From assembly GCF_021026195.1 (NCBI RefSeq), contig NZ_JAJNCT010000010.1, positions 434,001-498,000 of the forward strand: 64,000 bases of DNA, written 5' to 3'. Below, in pieces: positions 21,522-30,814 of the stretch (position 1 is the first letter of the stretch; each line of letters opens with the position of its first letter). The translations under genes and the position numbers were made by a program. The notes under the pieces are model-generated. The model ran no database searches, had not been told where the DNA came from, and saw nothing but the letters and a program-made list of their open reading frames with translations. Source of the DNA: Comamonas koreensis. GTDB lineage: Bacteria; Pseudomonadota; Gammaproteobacteria; Burkholderiales; Burkholderiaceae_C.

Positions 21522-22799
21522 ATGGTGCTGCCCATGTCTCCCGCTCTGCACTACAGCCCCCATTCCGCCGCCACCGCCATCGTGCTCTCGGGGGGCGGCG
21601 CGCGCGCCGCCTACCAGGTGGGGGTTTTGCAGGCGCTGTCGCGCTTGCGCCAGAACGCCGGGGCCGACCATGAACCTACGCCCTTCCCCATAGCAGTAGG
21701 CACCTCGGCCGGCGCGATCAATGCGGCCGGCCTGGCCTGTGGCGCGGACCATTTCGACCTGGCGGTGCAGCGGCTCTCGCGGGTGTGGCGCAATTTCTCC
21801 ACCAGCCAGGTCTACCGTGCCGATGCCTTTGGAGTCATGCGCAGCGGGGCGCGCTGGCTCAGCCTGCTGACCCTGGGCTGGGCACTGACCCGCTGGCACC
21901 ACAGCAAACCGCGCTCGCTGCTGGACAACGCCCCCTTGCTGGATCTGCTGCAGGCCGAGCTGCCGCTGGAAAAAATACCCCAGCTGCTGCACAGCGGCAA
22001 GCTGTCGGCGCTGGCCATCACCGCATCGAGCTACACCACCGGCGAGCACATCACCTTCTACGAAGCCGGCCCGCATGTGCCCAGCTGGTCGCGCACGCAG
22101 CGCCGCGCCATCCAGGACCGCATCAGCCACCAGCACCTGATGGCCTCGTCGTCGATCCCCTTTATCTTTCCACCCGCCGAGCTGATGCTGCGTGGCCAGT
22201 ACAACTACCTGGGCGACGGCGCGATGCGCCAGACCGCCCCGTTGGCGCCTGCCGTGCACCTGGGCGCTCAGCGCATTGTGGTGGTCGGTGTAGGCCGCTC
22301 GCACGAGGTGCTGCACCTGCCCCAGGGCGAGCACCCGCCGTTTCCGTCGCTGGCCCAGGTGGCCGGCCATGCACTGTCCACCATCTTTCTTGATGCGCTG
22401 TCGGTCGATGTGGAACGGGCCCAGCGCATCAACCACACGCTGAGCCTGATCCCGGAAGCCGAGCGCGCCCGCAGCGCACTGCGGCCGCTGGATTTGCTGG
22501 TGATCACGCCATCGCAATCGCTGGACGCGTTGGCGCTGGAGCACCTGCAAGAGCTGCCCACGCCGGTGCGGGCGCTGCTGGGTGCGATGGGCGTGTCGGT
22601 GCACAGCCAGAACGTGGGCAGCGCTGCGCTGGCCAGCTATCTGCTGTTTGAGCCGGGCTATACCCGCGCACTGATTGCGCTGGGCCGGGCCGATACCATG
22701 GCGCGGCGCGACGAGGTCTGCGCCTTTTTTGGCTGGGGCAGCCGCCCGGCGGGCCCCGCCAATCCCCTGGTCGCGCCATCTGGCCCCGTAAGCGCCTAG
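21522..22799 (+). CDS. Patatin-like phospholipase
   Basis: 425 aa. The oxyanion loop is [13 protein letters not shown] and the nucleophile elbow is GTSAG. The second dyad residue lies in YLGDGAMR. These make an intact Ser-Asp lipolytic dyad of the patatin family, which cleaves acyl esters of phospholipids. No secretion signal is visible, so it is probably cytoplasmic or peripheral. A second ATG at 21534 (MSPALHYSP) is an equally good start. The C-terminal part (about 260-425) has no recognised domain. Confidence 0.9.
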   Translation: MVLPMSPALHYSPHSAATAIVLSGGGARAAYQVGVLQALSRLRQNAGADHEPTPFPIAVGTSAGAINAAGLACGADHFDLAVQRLSRVWRNFSTSQVYRADAFGVMRSGARWLSLLTLGWALTRWHHSKPRSLLDNAPLLDLLQAELPLEKIPQLLHSGKLSALAITASSYTTGEHITFYEAGPHVPSWSRTQRRAIQDRISHQHLMASSSIPFIFPPAELMLRGQYNYLGDGAMRQTAPLAPAVHLGAQRIVVVGVGRSHEVLHLPQGEHPPFPSLAQVAGHALSTIFLDALSVDVERAQRINHTLSLIPEAERARSALRPLDLLVITPSQSLDALALEHLQELPTPVRALLGAMGVSVHSQNVGSAALASYLLFEPGYTRALIALGRADTMARRDEVCAFFGWGSRPAGPANPLVAPSGPVSA

Positions 22800-22920
22800 A
22801 ATTGGCCGGTTCTGGAGCGCCTGCGCGCGCGAGGGCTGGCTGCGCCACCCTCCCTGTGACCAGAATCCGCAACGGCCACCGGCCTGCGTCCTCTCTGTGA
22901 TTAGAAAGTTCCGCAACCCT

Positions 22921-25071
22921 ATGTCTCAACGAAAGATTTTCGTCACCACCGCCCTGCCGTATGCCAACGGCAACTTCCACATCGGCCACATCATGGAATA
23001 CATCCAGGCCGATACCTGGGTGCGTGCGCAGCGAATGCAGGGCAATGCGGTGAACTTTGTCGGCGCCGATGACGCCCATGGCGCGCCCATCATGATTGCC
23101 GCCGAAAAAGCCGGCAAGACGCCCCAGCAGTTTGTCGCCGACATCGCCGCCGGCCGCAAGCAGTACCTCGACGGCTTCCACATCGGTTTTGACAACTGGA
23201 GCAATACCGACAGCCCCGAGAACCACGAGCTGTCCAAGCAGATCTACCTGGACCTGAAGGCCGCCGGCTTTATCGAGACGCGCACCATCGAGCAGTTCTT
23301 CGACCCCGAGAAGAACATGTTCCTGCCTGACCGCTTCATCAAGGGCGAATGCCCGCGCTGCCACGCCAAGGACCAGTACGGCGACAACTGCGAAGTCTGC
23401 AGCTCCGTCTATGCGCCCACCGACCTGATCAACCCCTACTCGGCACTGTCTGGCGCCAAGCCGGTGATGAAGAGTTCGGAGCATTTCTTCTTCAAGCTGT
23501 CCGACCCGCGCGCGGTCGAGTTCCTGACCCAGTGGACCCAGGACGGCCAGCATGTGCAGCCCGAAGTGGCCGCCAAGATCAAGGAATGGTTCGGCGTGCG
23601 CACCAACCCCGATGGCTCGACCAGCGAAGGCCTGGACGACTGGGACATCTCGCGCGATGCGCCCTACTTCGGCATCGAAATCCCTGACGCACCGGGCAAG
23701 TACTTCTATGTCTGGCTGGATGCGCCTGTGGGCTACCTGGCCTCGCTGAAGAACCTGCTGGCCCAGCGCGGCGAGGACTACGACGCCTACATGGCCGATC
23801 CGGCGCTGGAGCAGTACCACTTCATCGGCAAGGACATCATCACCTTCCACACCCTGTTCTGGCCGGCGATGCTGAAGTTCAGCGGCCGCAAGACCCCCAC
23901 CAAGATCTGCGTGCACGGCTTCCTGACCGTGAACAACGGCGAGAAGATGAGCAAGAGCCGTGGCACCGGCCTCGATCCGCTCAAGTACCTGGCCCTCAAG
24001 ATGAACCCCGAGTGGCTGCGCTACTACCTGGGCGCCAAGCTCAATGGCAAGAACGAAGACATCGACTTCACCGCCGAAGACTTCATGCTGCGCGTCAATT
24101 CCGACCTGATCGGCAAGTATGTGAACATCGCCTCGCGCGCTGCCGGCTTTATCAGCAAGCGCTTTGAAGGCCGCCTGGGCGAGGTGAGCGCCGACGGCCA
24201 GGAGCTGCTGGCCCTGCTGCGCGCGCAAAAGGAGGCGATTGTGGCCGCCTACGAGGCACGCGACACCGCCCGCGCCGCCCGCGAGATCATGCAGCTGTGC
24301 GACAAGGTCAACAGCTATGTCGATGCCAACAAGCCCTGGGAGCTGGCCAAAAAGGACGGCATGGAGCAGCGCCTGCACGATGTCTGCACGGTCTGCATCG
24401 AAGCCTTCCGTATCCTGACCATCTACCTCAAGCCGATCCTGCCGGGTGTGGCTGCCGAGGTGGCGAACTTCCTGATCGTGCCGCCCGAGCAATTTGCCGA
24501 CGTGGACAAGCCGCTGGGCGCTGGTCACCAGATCGGCATCTACCAGCATCTGATGCAACGCGTGGACCCGCTGCAGCTCGAAGCGCTGTTCGAAACCCCT
24601 GCCAGCCAGGAAAAGGCGGCGGCCGCTGCAGCGCCTGCCAAGGCCAAGAAGGCGGAGAAGAAAGCCGAAGCCGTGGTGGACCCGAACGCCCCCGGTGGCG
24701 AGCCGCTGGCCGACACCATTGGCATCGACGACTTTGCCCGCATCGACCTGCGCATTGCCAGGATTGTCGAATGTAAGGCCGTCGAAGGCTCGACCAAGCT
24801 GCTGCAGCTGACCCTGGACGTTGGTGAAAAGGGTGAAGACGGCCATCCCAAGACCCGCAATGTGTTCAGCGGCATCAGCAGCATGTACACGCCCGAGCAG
24901 CTGCAAGGCAAGCTCACCGTGCTGGTCGCCAACCTGGCGCCGCGCAAGATGAAGTTCGGAATCTCCGAAGGCATGGTGCTGGCTGCCAGCCATGCCGACG
25001 AGAAGGCCCACCCCGGCATCTATGTGTTGGAGCCCTTCCCCGGCGCGCTGCCAGGCATGCGCATCCATTGA
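22921..25071 (+). CDS. metG: Methionyl-tRNA synthetase
   Basis: 716 aa class I synthetase of the long, dimeric type. The HIGH motif is in [10 protein letters not shown], the zinc knuckle is [17 protein letters not shown], and the KMSKS motif is in [11 protein letters not shown] Lys/Ala-rich linker (about residues 565-590) leads to the C-terminal tRNA-binding (EMAP-like) domain from [15 protein letters not shown] onward. The ATG at 22921 gives [17 protein letters not shown]. The following lipoprotein gene starts within a few bases of its stop. Confidence 0.98.
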   Translation: MSQRKIFVTTALPYANGNFHIGHIMEYIQADTWVRAQRMQGNAVNFVGADDAHGAPIMIAAEKAGKTPQQFVADIAAGRKQYLDGFHIGFDNWSNTDSPENHELSKQIYLDLKAAGFIETRTIEQFFDPEKNMFLPDRFIKGECPRCHAKDQYGDNCEVCSSVYAPTDLINPYSALSGAKPVMKSSEHFFFKLSDPRAVEFLTQWTQDGQHVQPEVAAKIKEWFGVRTNPDGSTSEGLDDWDISRDAPYFGIEIPDAPGKYFYVWLDAPVGYLASLKNLLAQRGEDYDAYMADPALEQYHFIGKDIITFHTLFWPAMLKFSGRKTPTKICVHGFLTVNNGEKMSKSRGTGLDPLKYLALKMNPEWLRYYLGAKLNGKNEDIDFTAEDFMLRVNSDLIGKYVNIASRAAGFISKRFEGRLGEVSADGQELLALLRAQKEAIVAAYEARDTARAAREIMQLCDKVNSYVDANKPWELAKKDGMEQRLHDVCTVCIEAFRILTIYLKPILPGVAAEVANFLIVPPEQFADVDKPLGAGHQIGIYQHLMQRVDPLQLEALFETPASQEKAAAAAAPAKAKKAEKKAEAVVDPNAPGGEPLADTIGIDDFARIDLRIARIVECKAVEGSTKLLQLTLDVGEKGEDGHPKTRNVFSGISSMYTPEQLQGKLTVLVANLAPRKMKFGISEGMVLAASHADEKAHPGIYVLEPFPGALPGMRIH

Positions 25072-25076
25072 TCCGG

Positions 25077-25475
25077 ATGGCCGCTGACCGCCGCCTCTTG
25101 CAGCCCCTGCGCTCCGTAGCCGCAGGGGCTTTTTACTGCGCCTCGGCCTTGCTGCTGGGCGGCTGCAGCGTTGTGGCCGTCGGCGCCGCCGCCGTTAGCG
25201 TGACCGCCACGGCGGTGGGGCTGGCCGCCGATGCGGCCGTGGGCACCGCCAAGGTGGTGGGCAAAGGCGTTGGCAAGGCCTATGACATGGCGACCGGCGA
25301 AGAACAGGACAACAGCGGAATAACAGTGCGCTACCGGGAGCCCCGGCCGGGCGAAACCTTCCCGCCGCCGCAGCCCAGCGAGCAGCTGGCAACGCAAGGG
25401 CCCGCACCTACCCCGCCAATGCCGCCGGCCAAGCCTGCAGCGGCACCAGAAACCGCCATCCCCAGCGGTCCCTGA
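25077..25475 (+). CDS. Small putative lipoprotein
   Basis: 132 aa. The N-terminus has a signal sequence with lipobox LLGGC, so the protein should be lipid-anchored on the periplasmic side. An Ala/Val/Gly-rich stretch (VAVGAAAVSVTATAVGLAAD) follows, then a Pro-rich, probably disordered tail from about residue 90. It starts five bases after the metG stop; a TTG at 25068 overlapping that stop is an alternative. Similar small lipoproteins of unknown function occur in related bacteria. Confidence 0.75.
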   Translation: MAADRRLLQPLRSVAAGAFYCASALLLGGCSVVAVGAAAVSVTATAVGLAADAAVGTAKVVGKGVGKAYDMATGEEQDNSGITVRYREPRPGETFPPPQPSEQLATQGPAPTPPMPPAKPAAAPETAIPSGP

Positions 25476-25496
25476 ACAACCCGGATTGGATAGCGC

Positions 25497-26174
25497 TCAG
25501 TTACCCGCGTAGCGACCGGGCCGGTGGCTGATCCACAGGAAGACGCTCATCACCACGGCCGCCAGCACCGAGTAGGCCACGCGCTCGAATGGCACCACCC
25601 ACAGCGCCAGCAGCACCACGGTGCAGTCGATGACCATCTGCACCTTGCCGGCGCGGATGCCATAGCGGTCCTGCAGGTAGAGCGACACGATGGTGGCGCC
25701 GCCCAGGCTGGAGCGGTGGCGCGCCAAAAAGAGGCAGCCCGTGCCCATCAGCAGGCCACCGGCGATGGCGGCATACAACGGGTTGAGGTAATCGATATGG
25801 ATAAAGCGCGGGCCGATATCGACCAGCAGCGCCAGCATCGCTACCGAGATAAAGGTCTTGACGGTGAACTCCGGCCCCATGCGCGTCCAGGCGAACCAGT
25901 AAAAAGGCAGATTGATCGCGAAGAAAATCGCGCCAAACGGCAGCCCCGTGGCGTAGTGCAGCAAAAAGGCCAGGCCCGCTGTGCTGCCCGTCAGCAAACC
26001 CGCCTGCGCGAACAGGCCCAAGGTGATCGAGACAAACAGCGAGCCGGTAAACAGCGCCTGTGCATCTTCAAAGCGGCCATGGCGCATGGCAGGCCCCGGC
26101 AGCGCGGCAGGAGCAACGGCCACGGTGCCGGGCAGGCCCGTGGTAGCGGTGGGGCGGGATAGCGGTGAGGACAT
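25497..26174 (-). CDS. YitT-family membrane protein
   Basis: 225 aa with five or six hydrophobic segments, for example FTGSLFVSITLGLFAQAG, AIFFAINLPFYWFAW and VLLALWVVPF. The pattern GLLTGSTAGLAFLL and GLPFGAIFFAINLPFYW is typical of the YitT/DUF161 family, inner membrane proteins of unknown substrate. The ATG at 26174 is preferred over one at 26207. It converges on the small lipoprotein gene with a 21-base gap. Confidence 0.8.
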   Translation of the reverse strand: MSSPLSRPTATTGLPGTVAVAPAALPGPAMRHGRFEDAQALFTGSLFVSITLGLFAQAGLLTGSTAGLAFLLHYATGLPFGAIFFAINLPFYWFAWTRMGPEFTVKTFISVAMLALLVDIGPRFIHIDYLNPLYAAIAGGLLMGTGCLFLARHRSSLGGATIVSLYLQDRYGIRAGKVQMVIDCTVVLLALWVVPFERVAYSVLAAVVMSVFLWISHRPGRYAGN

Positions 26175-26500
26175 GTCGGGTTGACAGCAAGTTTCGTGCC
26201 CGCGCAAGGGTGGCGCGCGGGGCTGCCTGGCATGGGTGATGCTAGGTATAAACCCGAATTTTAAAGAGTTTCAGCCCGTTACGGTAAAGGATCTTCTGCA
26301 AGACCCTCGCCAAGCGGGATGGGCGCGGATCGGGATGAGACGCAAGGCGTCTTTCGCGGTCAATAGCCGTAGCTATTGACAAGGAAGACCACGCAGCGGA
26401 TCGCCCGAGCCCGCGTTCAGACCACGGCAGGGAGTTTTGCAGAAGGTCCTGAGGCATATCCGCAACAGTTCTGGGTCATCAGCGCCAATGGAAGCCGCCA
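26175..26500. other. Non-coding gap holding a palindromic repeat
   Basis: 326 bases between the YitT-type gene and the BamE-like lipoprotein gene, both on the minus strand. No gene is visible. About 160 bases of it form the inverted-repeat element listed separately. Confidence 0.7.
26288..26450. repeat. MITE-like long palindromic element
   Basis: Two outer inverted repeats, 26288-26307 (AGGATCTTCTGCAAGAC...) and 26429-26450 (its near reverse complement), agree at 15 of the outermost 17 positions. The centre is a perfect 9-bp hairpin, GTCAATAGC / GCTATTGAC with a CGTA loop (26359-26380). The arms between are partly complementary. Flanking GTTACGG (26278-26284) and CCGCAAC (26460-26466) extend the symmetry imperfectly. 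It has no coding capacity. The layout fits a small non-autonomous mobile or REP-type repeat; copy number elsewhere in the genome is unknown. Confidence 0.65.
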
Positions 26501-26995
26501 TCAGCGGCTGGGCACCACCTGGGTGCTGTTGCTGCGCAGCACCTTGCCCTGGGCATCAAACACCACGGTAAACAGCATCTTGGTATTGGGCGGATCAATC
26601 CAGCCCCAGTCCCATTCGGCTTCGTTCTTCAGCGGATAGCTGGTGCGCTTGGCCGGCTGGCCCAGCAGGCGGCGGATCTGCTGCTGGTCCATGCCCGGCT
26701 GCACCTTCGCAAAGTAAGCCGGGGCCAGCACCTGGCGCAGCGCGCTCATCTTGCCGTCGGTGCCAATGGTGATCATGTAGTTCTGCGCACCGGCAGGCTG
26801 GCGCGTGTATTCCAAGGTGTGCGAGCCATCGGCCTCGTCCCAGATCTGGTTGGGCTCGCCAAAACGGTCGCGCACGTCCTGCTCGGTCGAGACGTGCTCC
26901 TCCAGTTCCTTGATGCGCTGCTGGTCGCAGCCCGCCAAATACACGGAAACGGCCAGCGCAGAGGCGGCGATTGCAAATTTGGTCAGGAAGGACAT
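26501..26995 (-). CDS. BamE/OmlA-like outer membrane lipoprotein
   Basis: 164 aa. The signal peptide ends in lipobox YLAGC. Two SmpA/OmlA-like segments follow: STEQDVRDRFGEPNQIW (about residues 36-52) and VQPGMDQQQIRRLLGQPAKR (about 98-117), each with the turn 'x-R-x-G-x-P' typical of BamE. BamE itself is shorter and has one such unit, so this is a paralogue rather than the core Bam subunit. It is divergent from the DUF3460 gene. Confidence 0.82.
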   Translation of the reverse strand: MSFLTKFAIAASALAVSVYLAGCDQQRIKELEEHVSTEQDVRDRFGEPNQIWDEADGSHTLEYTRQPAGAQNYMITIGTDGKMSALRQVLAPAYFAKVQPGMDQQQIRRLLGQPAKRTSYPLKNEAEWDWGWIDPPNTKMLFTVVFDAQGKVLRSNSTQVVPSR

Positions 26996-27039
26996 GGTGA
27001 GGTTCGGTAGAATCCAGGCACAAGAGGTAAATATACGCT

Positions 27040-27246
27040 ATGTCTTTCTTTCGCCGCCCCGACTACCAATCCGACACCACCCAGTTCCTGCTGAAGCTCA
27101 AGGCCGACAAGCCCGAGCTGGAGCAAGGCCAGCGCGAAGGCCGCGCCCTGCTGTGGGACAAGGATCTGGACCGCCAGCAGCAAGCCGAGTACCAGACTGC
27201 ACGTGTGGCGCAAAAGCCCTACGTGTACCAAACCAACCACGATTGA
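27040..27246 (+). CDS. DUF3460 family small protein
   Basis: 68 aa, charged and Gln-rich, starting MSFFRRPDYQSDTTQFL and ending in YQTNHD. This is the length and pattern of DUF3460, a betaproteobacterial family of unknown function. It sits 64 bases upstream of scpA on the same strand, a common arrangement in this group. Confidence 0.85.
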   Translation: MSFFRRPDYQSDTTQFLLKLKADKPELEQGQREGRALLWDKDLDRQQQAEYQTARVAQKPYVYQTNHD

Positions 27247-27310
27247 TCGCCCAGCCCGCTGCCGGCCGCCTGGCCCCGCAGCGGCTTTCGATCCCGCATA
27301 GCCCCCGCGC

Positions 27311-28174
27311 ATGGCAACACCCGGCAACCTGAACACGGCTGAGGACGACGCACGCCCCGCCGCAGGTGACGCCGCCATGCCCGAGGTGGTGGACCAGGTG
27401 GCGCTCGCCCGTCTCTACGGCGAACCCCTGTTCGCCATGCCGACGGATCTCTACATCCCGCCCGATGCGCTCGAGGTGTTCCTGGAGGCTTTTGAAGGTC
27501 CGCTGGACTTGCTGCTCTACCTGATCCGCAAGCAGAACTTCAACATCCTCGACATTCCGATGCTGAGCGTCACCCGCCAGTACCTGAGCTATGTGGACGA
27601 GATCCGCAGCCGCAACCTGGAGCTGGCCGCCGAATACCTGCTGATGGCCGCGATGCTGATCGAGATCAAGTCGCGCATGCTGCTGCCGCCCAAAAAGCAG
27701 GCCGAGGGTGAAGAAGCCGAAGACCCCCGGGCCGAGCTGGTGCGCCGCCTGCTGGAGTACGAGCAGATGAAGCTGGCCGCCCAGGGCCTGGGCGCCGTGC
27801 CGCAGTACGGGCGCGATTTCATCAAAGCCCAGGTCTTTATAGAGCAGGCACTGCAGCCGCGCTTTCCGGATGTGGAGATGTCCGAGCTGCAGGAAGCCTG
27901 GCGCGACATCCTCAAACGCGCCAAGCTGGTGCAGACCCACAAGATCACCCGCGAAGAGCTCTCGGTGCGCGAGTACATGAGCGCCATCCTCAAGCGCCTG
28001 CAAGGCCGGCGCTTTGTGGAGTTCGAGGACATCTTCGAGCCCGAGAAAGGCAGCACCGTGCTGGTGGTGACCTTTATTGCGCTGCTGGAGTTGGCCAAGG
28101 AAACCTTGATCGAAATCACCCAGGCCGAAGCCTTTGCGCCCATCTATGTGCGGCTGTCGTACACGCCCGTCTGA
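27311..28174 (+). CDS. scpA: Segregation and condensation protein A
   Basis: 287 aa kleisin subunit of the Smc-ScpAB condensin complex, which compacts and helps separate the chromosome. The N-terminal Smc-binding region has FEGPLDLLLYLIRKQNFNIL; the C-terminal winged helix lies near REELSVREYMSAILKRL. The first 50 residues are an acidic extension. ScpB and Smc are not in the window. DUF3460 precedes it and a CHM isomerase gene follows on the same strand. Confidence 0.95.
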   Translation: MATPGNLNTAEDDARPAAGDAAMPEVVDQVALARLYGEPLFAMPTDLYIPPDALEVFLEAFEGPLDLLLYLIRKQNFNILDIPMLSVTRQYLSYVDEIRSRNLELAAEYLLMAAMLIEIKSRMLLPPKKQAEGEEAEDPRAELVRRLLEYEQMKLAAQGLGAVPQYGRDFIKAQVFIEQALQPRFPDVEMSELQEAWRDILKRAKLVQTHKITREELSVREYMSAILKRLQGRRFVEFEDIFEPEKGSTVLVVTFIALLELAKETLIEITQAEAFAPIYVRLSYTPV

Positions 28175-28238
28175 GCCAGCGCCTGCCCACGCACCCACCC
28201 CTTTTCCCTGCTATCGCCCTATTCCAACGGAGACCACC

Positions 28239-28601
28239 ATGCCGCATCTCGTCATCGAATACACCAACAACCTCGAGAACTTCCCCGAGGCCCATCTGCT
28301 CGACGCCCTCAACGCAGCCGTGATCGCCAGCGGCCAGGTGCAGAACGAGCAGGACCTCAAGAGCCGCGTTGTGCGCACCGAGCAGTTCGTCATTGGCGCC
28401 GACCCCACGGCACTGCGCGGCTTTGTGCATGCCGAGCTGCGCCTGCTGGCCGGCCGCACGCCCGAGGCCAAGCGCGACCTGTCCGATCGCATCGGCGCCG
28501 TGCTGCGCGAGTTCACGCCCCACCCCGAAGGCATGCTGGTGCAGCTGAGCGTGGACATTGTCGACATGGACCGGGGCGCTTACTACAAGGGCTCGCTGTA
28601 A
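28239..28601 (+). CDS. 5-carboxymethyl-2-hydroxymuconate isomerase family protein
   Basis: 120 aa, tautomerase superfamily. The N-terminus is MPHLVIEYTNN, which leaves the catalytic Pro1 after Met removal. The C-terminal VQLSVDIVDMDRGAYYKG is typical of CHMI (HpaF). CHMI acts in homoprotocatechuate breakdown, but none of the other hpa genes are nearby, so a different tautomerase role is possible. The ATG at 28239 follows GGAG. A strong bidirectional terminator lies just downstream. Confidence 0.88.
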   Translation: MPHLVIEYTNNLENFPEAHLLDALNAAVIASGQVQNEQDLKSRVVRTEQFVIGADPTALRGFVHAELRLLAGRTPEAKRDLSDRIGAVLREFTPHPEGMLVQLSVDIVDMDRGAYYKGSL

Positions 28602-28642
28602 GCAGCCTGTAGCGGCCGCGAGCTTCGCGGCGCCACCAATAC

Positions 28643-28680
28643 AAAGGCCTGCCGTCTCTCGCAAGACGGCAGGCCTTTTT
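28643..28680. terminator. Bidirectional terminator between the CHMI-like and TerC genes
   Basis: Perfect 12-bp core stem AGGCCTGCCGTC / GACGGCAGGCCT with an eight-base loop, followed by TTTT on the plus strand and by a shorter T-rich stretch on the minus strand. It lies between two convergent genes and can serve both. Confidence 0.88.
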
Positions 28681-28718
28681 CATGCAGCGGCAGCGCCAGG
28701 CAGCCGCCTAGGCAGGGT

Positions 28719-30290
28719 TCAGTGCTCCGAGGGCATCTGGCCCTTGTTTTCCTTCTCGATGCGGATCTTGCGCATCACGCCATCGGTGGCCTCGGTGACG
28801 GCAAACTGCCAGCCATCGATCACCACCACATCGCCTTGCTGGGGCAGCGCACCGTTGAACTCGGTGAGCAGACCGCCCAAGGTGGTGAAGGCATCAGCAG
28901 ACGAGACCAGCTCATTCGAACCCAGCAGCTGCTGCACCATATGCACATCGGCGGCGCCGCTGGCGATCCAGGTGTCGGGCTCGCCCTCCACCGCCTGGAT
29001 CGTGAAGCTCTCGTCCTCGTCGGGGAACTCACCAGCAATCGCTTCGAGCACATCGACCGGCGTCACCACGCCACTCATCACATGGAATTCATTGATCACG
29101 ATCACCATATGGCCCTTGGACTGGCGCAGGTCGTTGATCAGCGCGATCACGCCAGCGCCTTCGGGCACCATCAGCGGCTTGCGGATGGTGGCGGGCTGGA
29201 TGGCGCCATGCTGCATCAGGTCCATCAGCATGTCCTTGGCACGCGCCACACCCTGGAGCTGGTCCACCTGGCCCATGCACACCGGCAAGTGGCTGTGCGG
29301 GTTGTCATTGAGCGAGCGCTGGATGGCCTCGGCATCGTCGCTCAGGTCCACCCAGTCCACATCCGAGACCGGGGTCATGATCGAGCGCACCTTGCGGTCG
29401 CCCAGCGACAGCACGCCGCTGACCATGATGCGCTCTTCCGGTGCAAAGGTCAGCTCGGCCTCGGCAGCGGTCGGGTCGTCCTGCGCATGCTCGGTCTGGT
29501 CATTGCCGCTGCGGCCAGCCATCAAGGACAGCACTTTCATCGCCGTGCGCTCACGCATCGGCACGCGCTGCTCATGGCGGATCGCGTTGCGTGAGGACAC
29601 CTGGTTGAAGGTCTCGATCAGGATCGAGAAACCAATGGCGGCGTACAGATAGCCCTTGGGCACATGGAAGCCCAGGCCTTCGGCCACCAGGCTGAAGCCG
29701 ATCATCAGCAGGAAGCTCAGGCAGAGGATGACGATGGTCGGGTGCGCATTGACAAAGCGGGTCAGCGGCTTGGAGGCAAACAGCATCACACCGATCGAGA
29801 TGATGACGGCCGCCATCATCACGCCCAGGTTGTTGACCATGCCCACCGCGGTGATCACCGCATCCAGCGAGAAGACTGCATCCAGCACCACGATCTGCGC
29901 GACCACGGCTGAGAAGCTGGCGTAGACCGTGCTGCTCGACTTGCTCATGCTCACGCCTTCCATGCGCTCATGGAGCTCGGTCGTGGCCTTGAACAGCAGG
30001 AACAGACCGCCCAGCAGCAAGATCAGGTCGCGCCCCGAAAAACTGAGCGGCCCGACGGAAAACAGCGGTTGGGTGAGGGTAACCAGCCAGGAGATGGCCG
30101 TCAGCAGACCCAGTCGCATCACCAGGGCCAGGGACAGGCCGATGACACGTGCCTTGTCCCGCTGGTGTGGCGGCAACTTGTCGGCAAGGATCGCGATAAA
30201 GATGAGATTGTCTATGCCCAGAACGATCTCAAGCACCACCAGGGTGAGAAGACCAATCCATATCTGCGGGTCGGAGAGCAGCTCGATCAT
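28719..30290 (-). CDS. TerC-CBS-CorC_HlyC membrane protein (YegH/YoaE-like)
   Basis: 523 aa. The N-terminal TerC domain (about residues 5-240) has seven or so transmembrane helices with acidic [14 protein letters not shown] and [17 protein letters not shown]. Two CBS modules (about 305-420) follow, with [11 protein letters not shown], and a CorC_HlyC domain closes the C-terminus. TerC-family proteins export metal ions such as manganese; CBS modules sense nucleotides. Metal transport here is inferred. It has its own terminator shared with the CHMI-like gene. Confidence 0.9.
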   Translation of the reverse strand: MIELLSDPQIWIGLLTLVVLEIVLGIDNLIFIAILADKLPPHQRDKARVIGLSLALVMRLGLLTAISWLVTLTQPLFSVGPLSFSGRDLILLLGGLFLLFKATTELHERMEGVSMSKSSSTVYASFSAVVAQIVVLDAVFSLDAVITAVGMVNNLGVMMAAVIISIGVMLFASKPLTRFVNAHPTIVILCLSFLLMIGFSLVAEGLGFHVPKGYLYAAIGFSILIETFNQVSSRNAIRHEQRVPMRERTAMKVLSLMAGRSGNDQTEHAQDDPTAAEAELTFAPEERIMVSGVLSLGDRKVRSIMTPVSDVDWVDLSDDAEAIQRSLNDNPHSHLPVCMGQVDQLQGVARAKDMLMDLMQHGAIQPATIRKPLMVPEGAGVIALINDLRQSKGHMVIVINEFHVMSGVVTPVDVLEAIAGEFPDEDESFTIQAVEGEPDTWIASGAADVHMVQQLLGSNELVSSADAFTTLGGLLTEFNGALPQQGDVVVIDGWQFAVTEATDGVMRKIRIEKENKGQMPSEH

Positions 30291-30530
30291 GCGGCGCTCC
30301 CTTCGAGGGGCAGAGACACCGTCAGCGGTGTACTGGGGCTAGAACTAAAGGACAGCGACAGGGTGGTCGCGCACGGGAGAGGCTCAGGGTCCGGGTTGTC
30401 GGGCATAAAATCCGAAGGGTTGCTAAACAGCCTCCATCCTAACGTGCGGCACAAAAACCCTTGGAGTCTGGCCCATTCGTCACGGGAGCGACATGCTGCA
30501 CAAGCCTCCTATCTTGAACGCTCAACCCTT

Positions 30531-30812
30531 ATGCCTTCTTCTTTGACCGATGAAGATTTGCTCGCGATGGAACAGCGCTTGGCAGCCACGCAAGCAGCGC
30601 CATGGACTTCTTATGTTGAAGGTCGCGACCATACATGCGGTTCCGACTTCATCCAAACCGGTGAAGGTGCCGCCCGAGGCGAAGACATCGAACTGAGCGG
30701 CGCGACCGTGGCGGACCAGGATTTCATCGCCGCTGCGCGGCAAGACATGCCACGCCTCTTGGCCGAGGTTCGAGCGCTGAGAAAACTGCTGGCGTCTTCC
30801 CGCCAGCAATAA
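30531..30812 (+). CDS. Conserved hypothetical protein, 93 aa
   Basis: The ATG at 30531 opens a frame that continues a long antisense frame from the TerC region; only this tail looks coding. It has the compact pattern PWTSYVEGRDHTCGSDFI, ELSGATVADQDFIAAARQD and a helical end LLAEVRALRKLL. I know this pattern from small hypothetical proteins in proteobacteria, without a function. The ribosome site is weak. It ends two bases before the convergent pabBC stop. Confidence 0.65.
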   Translation: MPSSLTDEDLLAMEQRLAATQAAPWTSYVEGRDHTCGSDFIQTGEGAARGEDIELSGATVADQDFIAAARQDMPRLLAEVRALRKLLASSRQQ

Positions 30813-30814
30813 GC

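Noticed and set aside
22504-25068. An 854-codon open frame on the minus strand
   Set aside because: It is antisense to metG, a certain gene, and has no domain resemblance.
26288-26450. A simple terminator for the gene upstream of it on the minus strand
   Set aside because: The palindrome is about 160 bases, has mismatched arms and lacks a T-run; a repeat element fits better.
29970-30530. Upstream part of the frame that ends at 30812
   Set aside because: It is antisense to the TerC gene and then crosses a non-coding gap; only the part from the ATG at 30531 looks like a protein.
30291-30530. A yybP-ykoY (manganese) riboswitch in front of the TerC-type gene
   Set aside because: Such riboswitches often precede TerC genes, but the conserved core sequences of that class were not found on the minus strand here.
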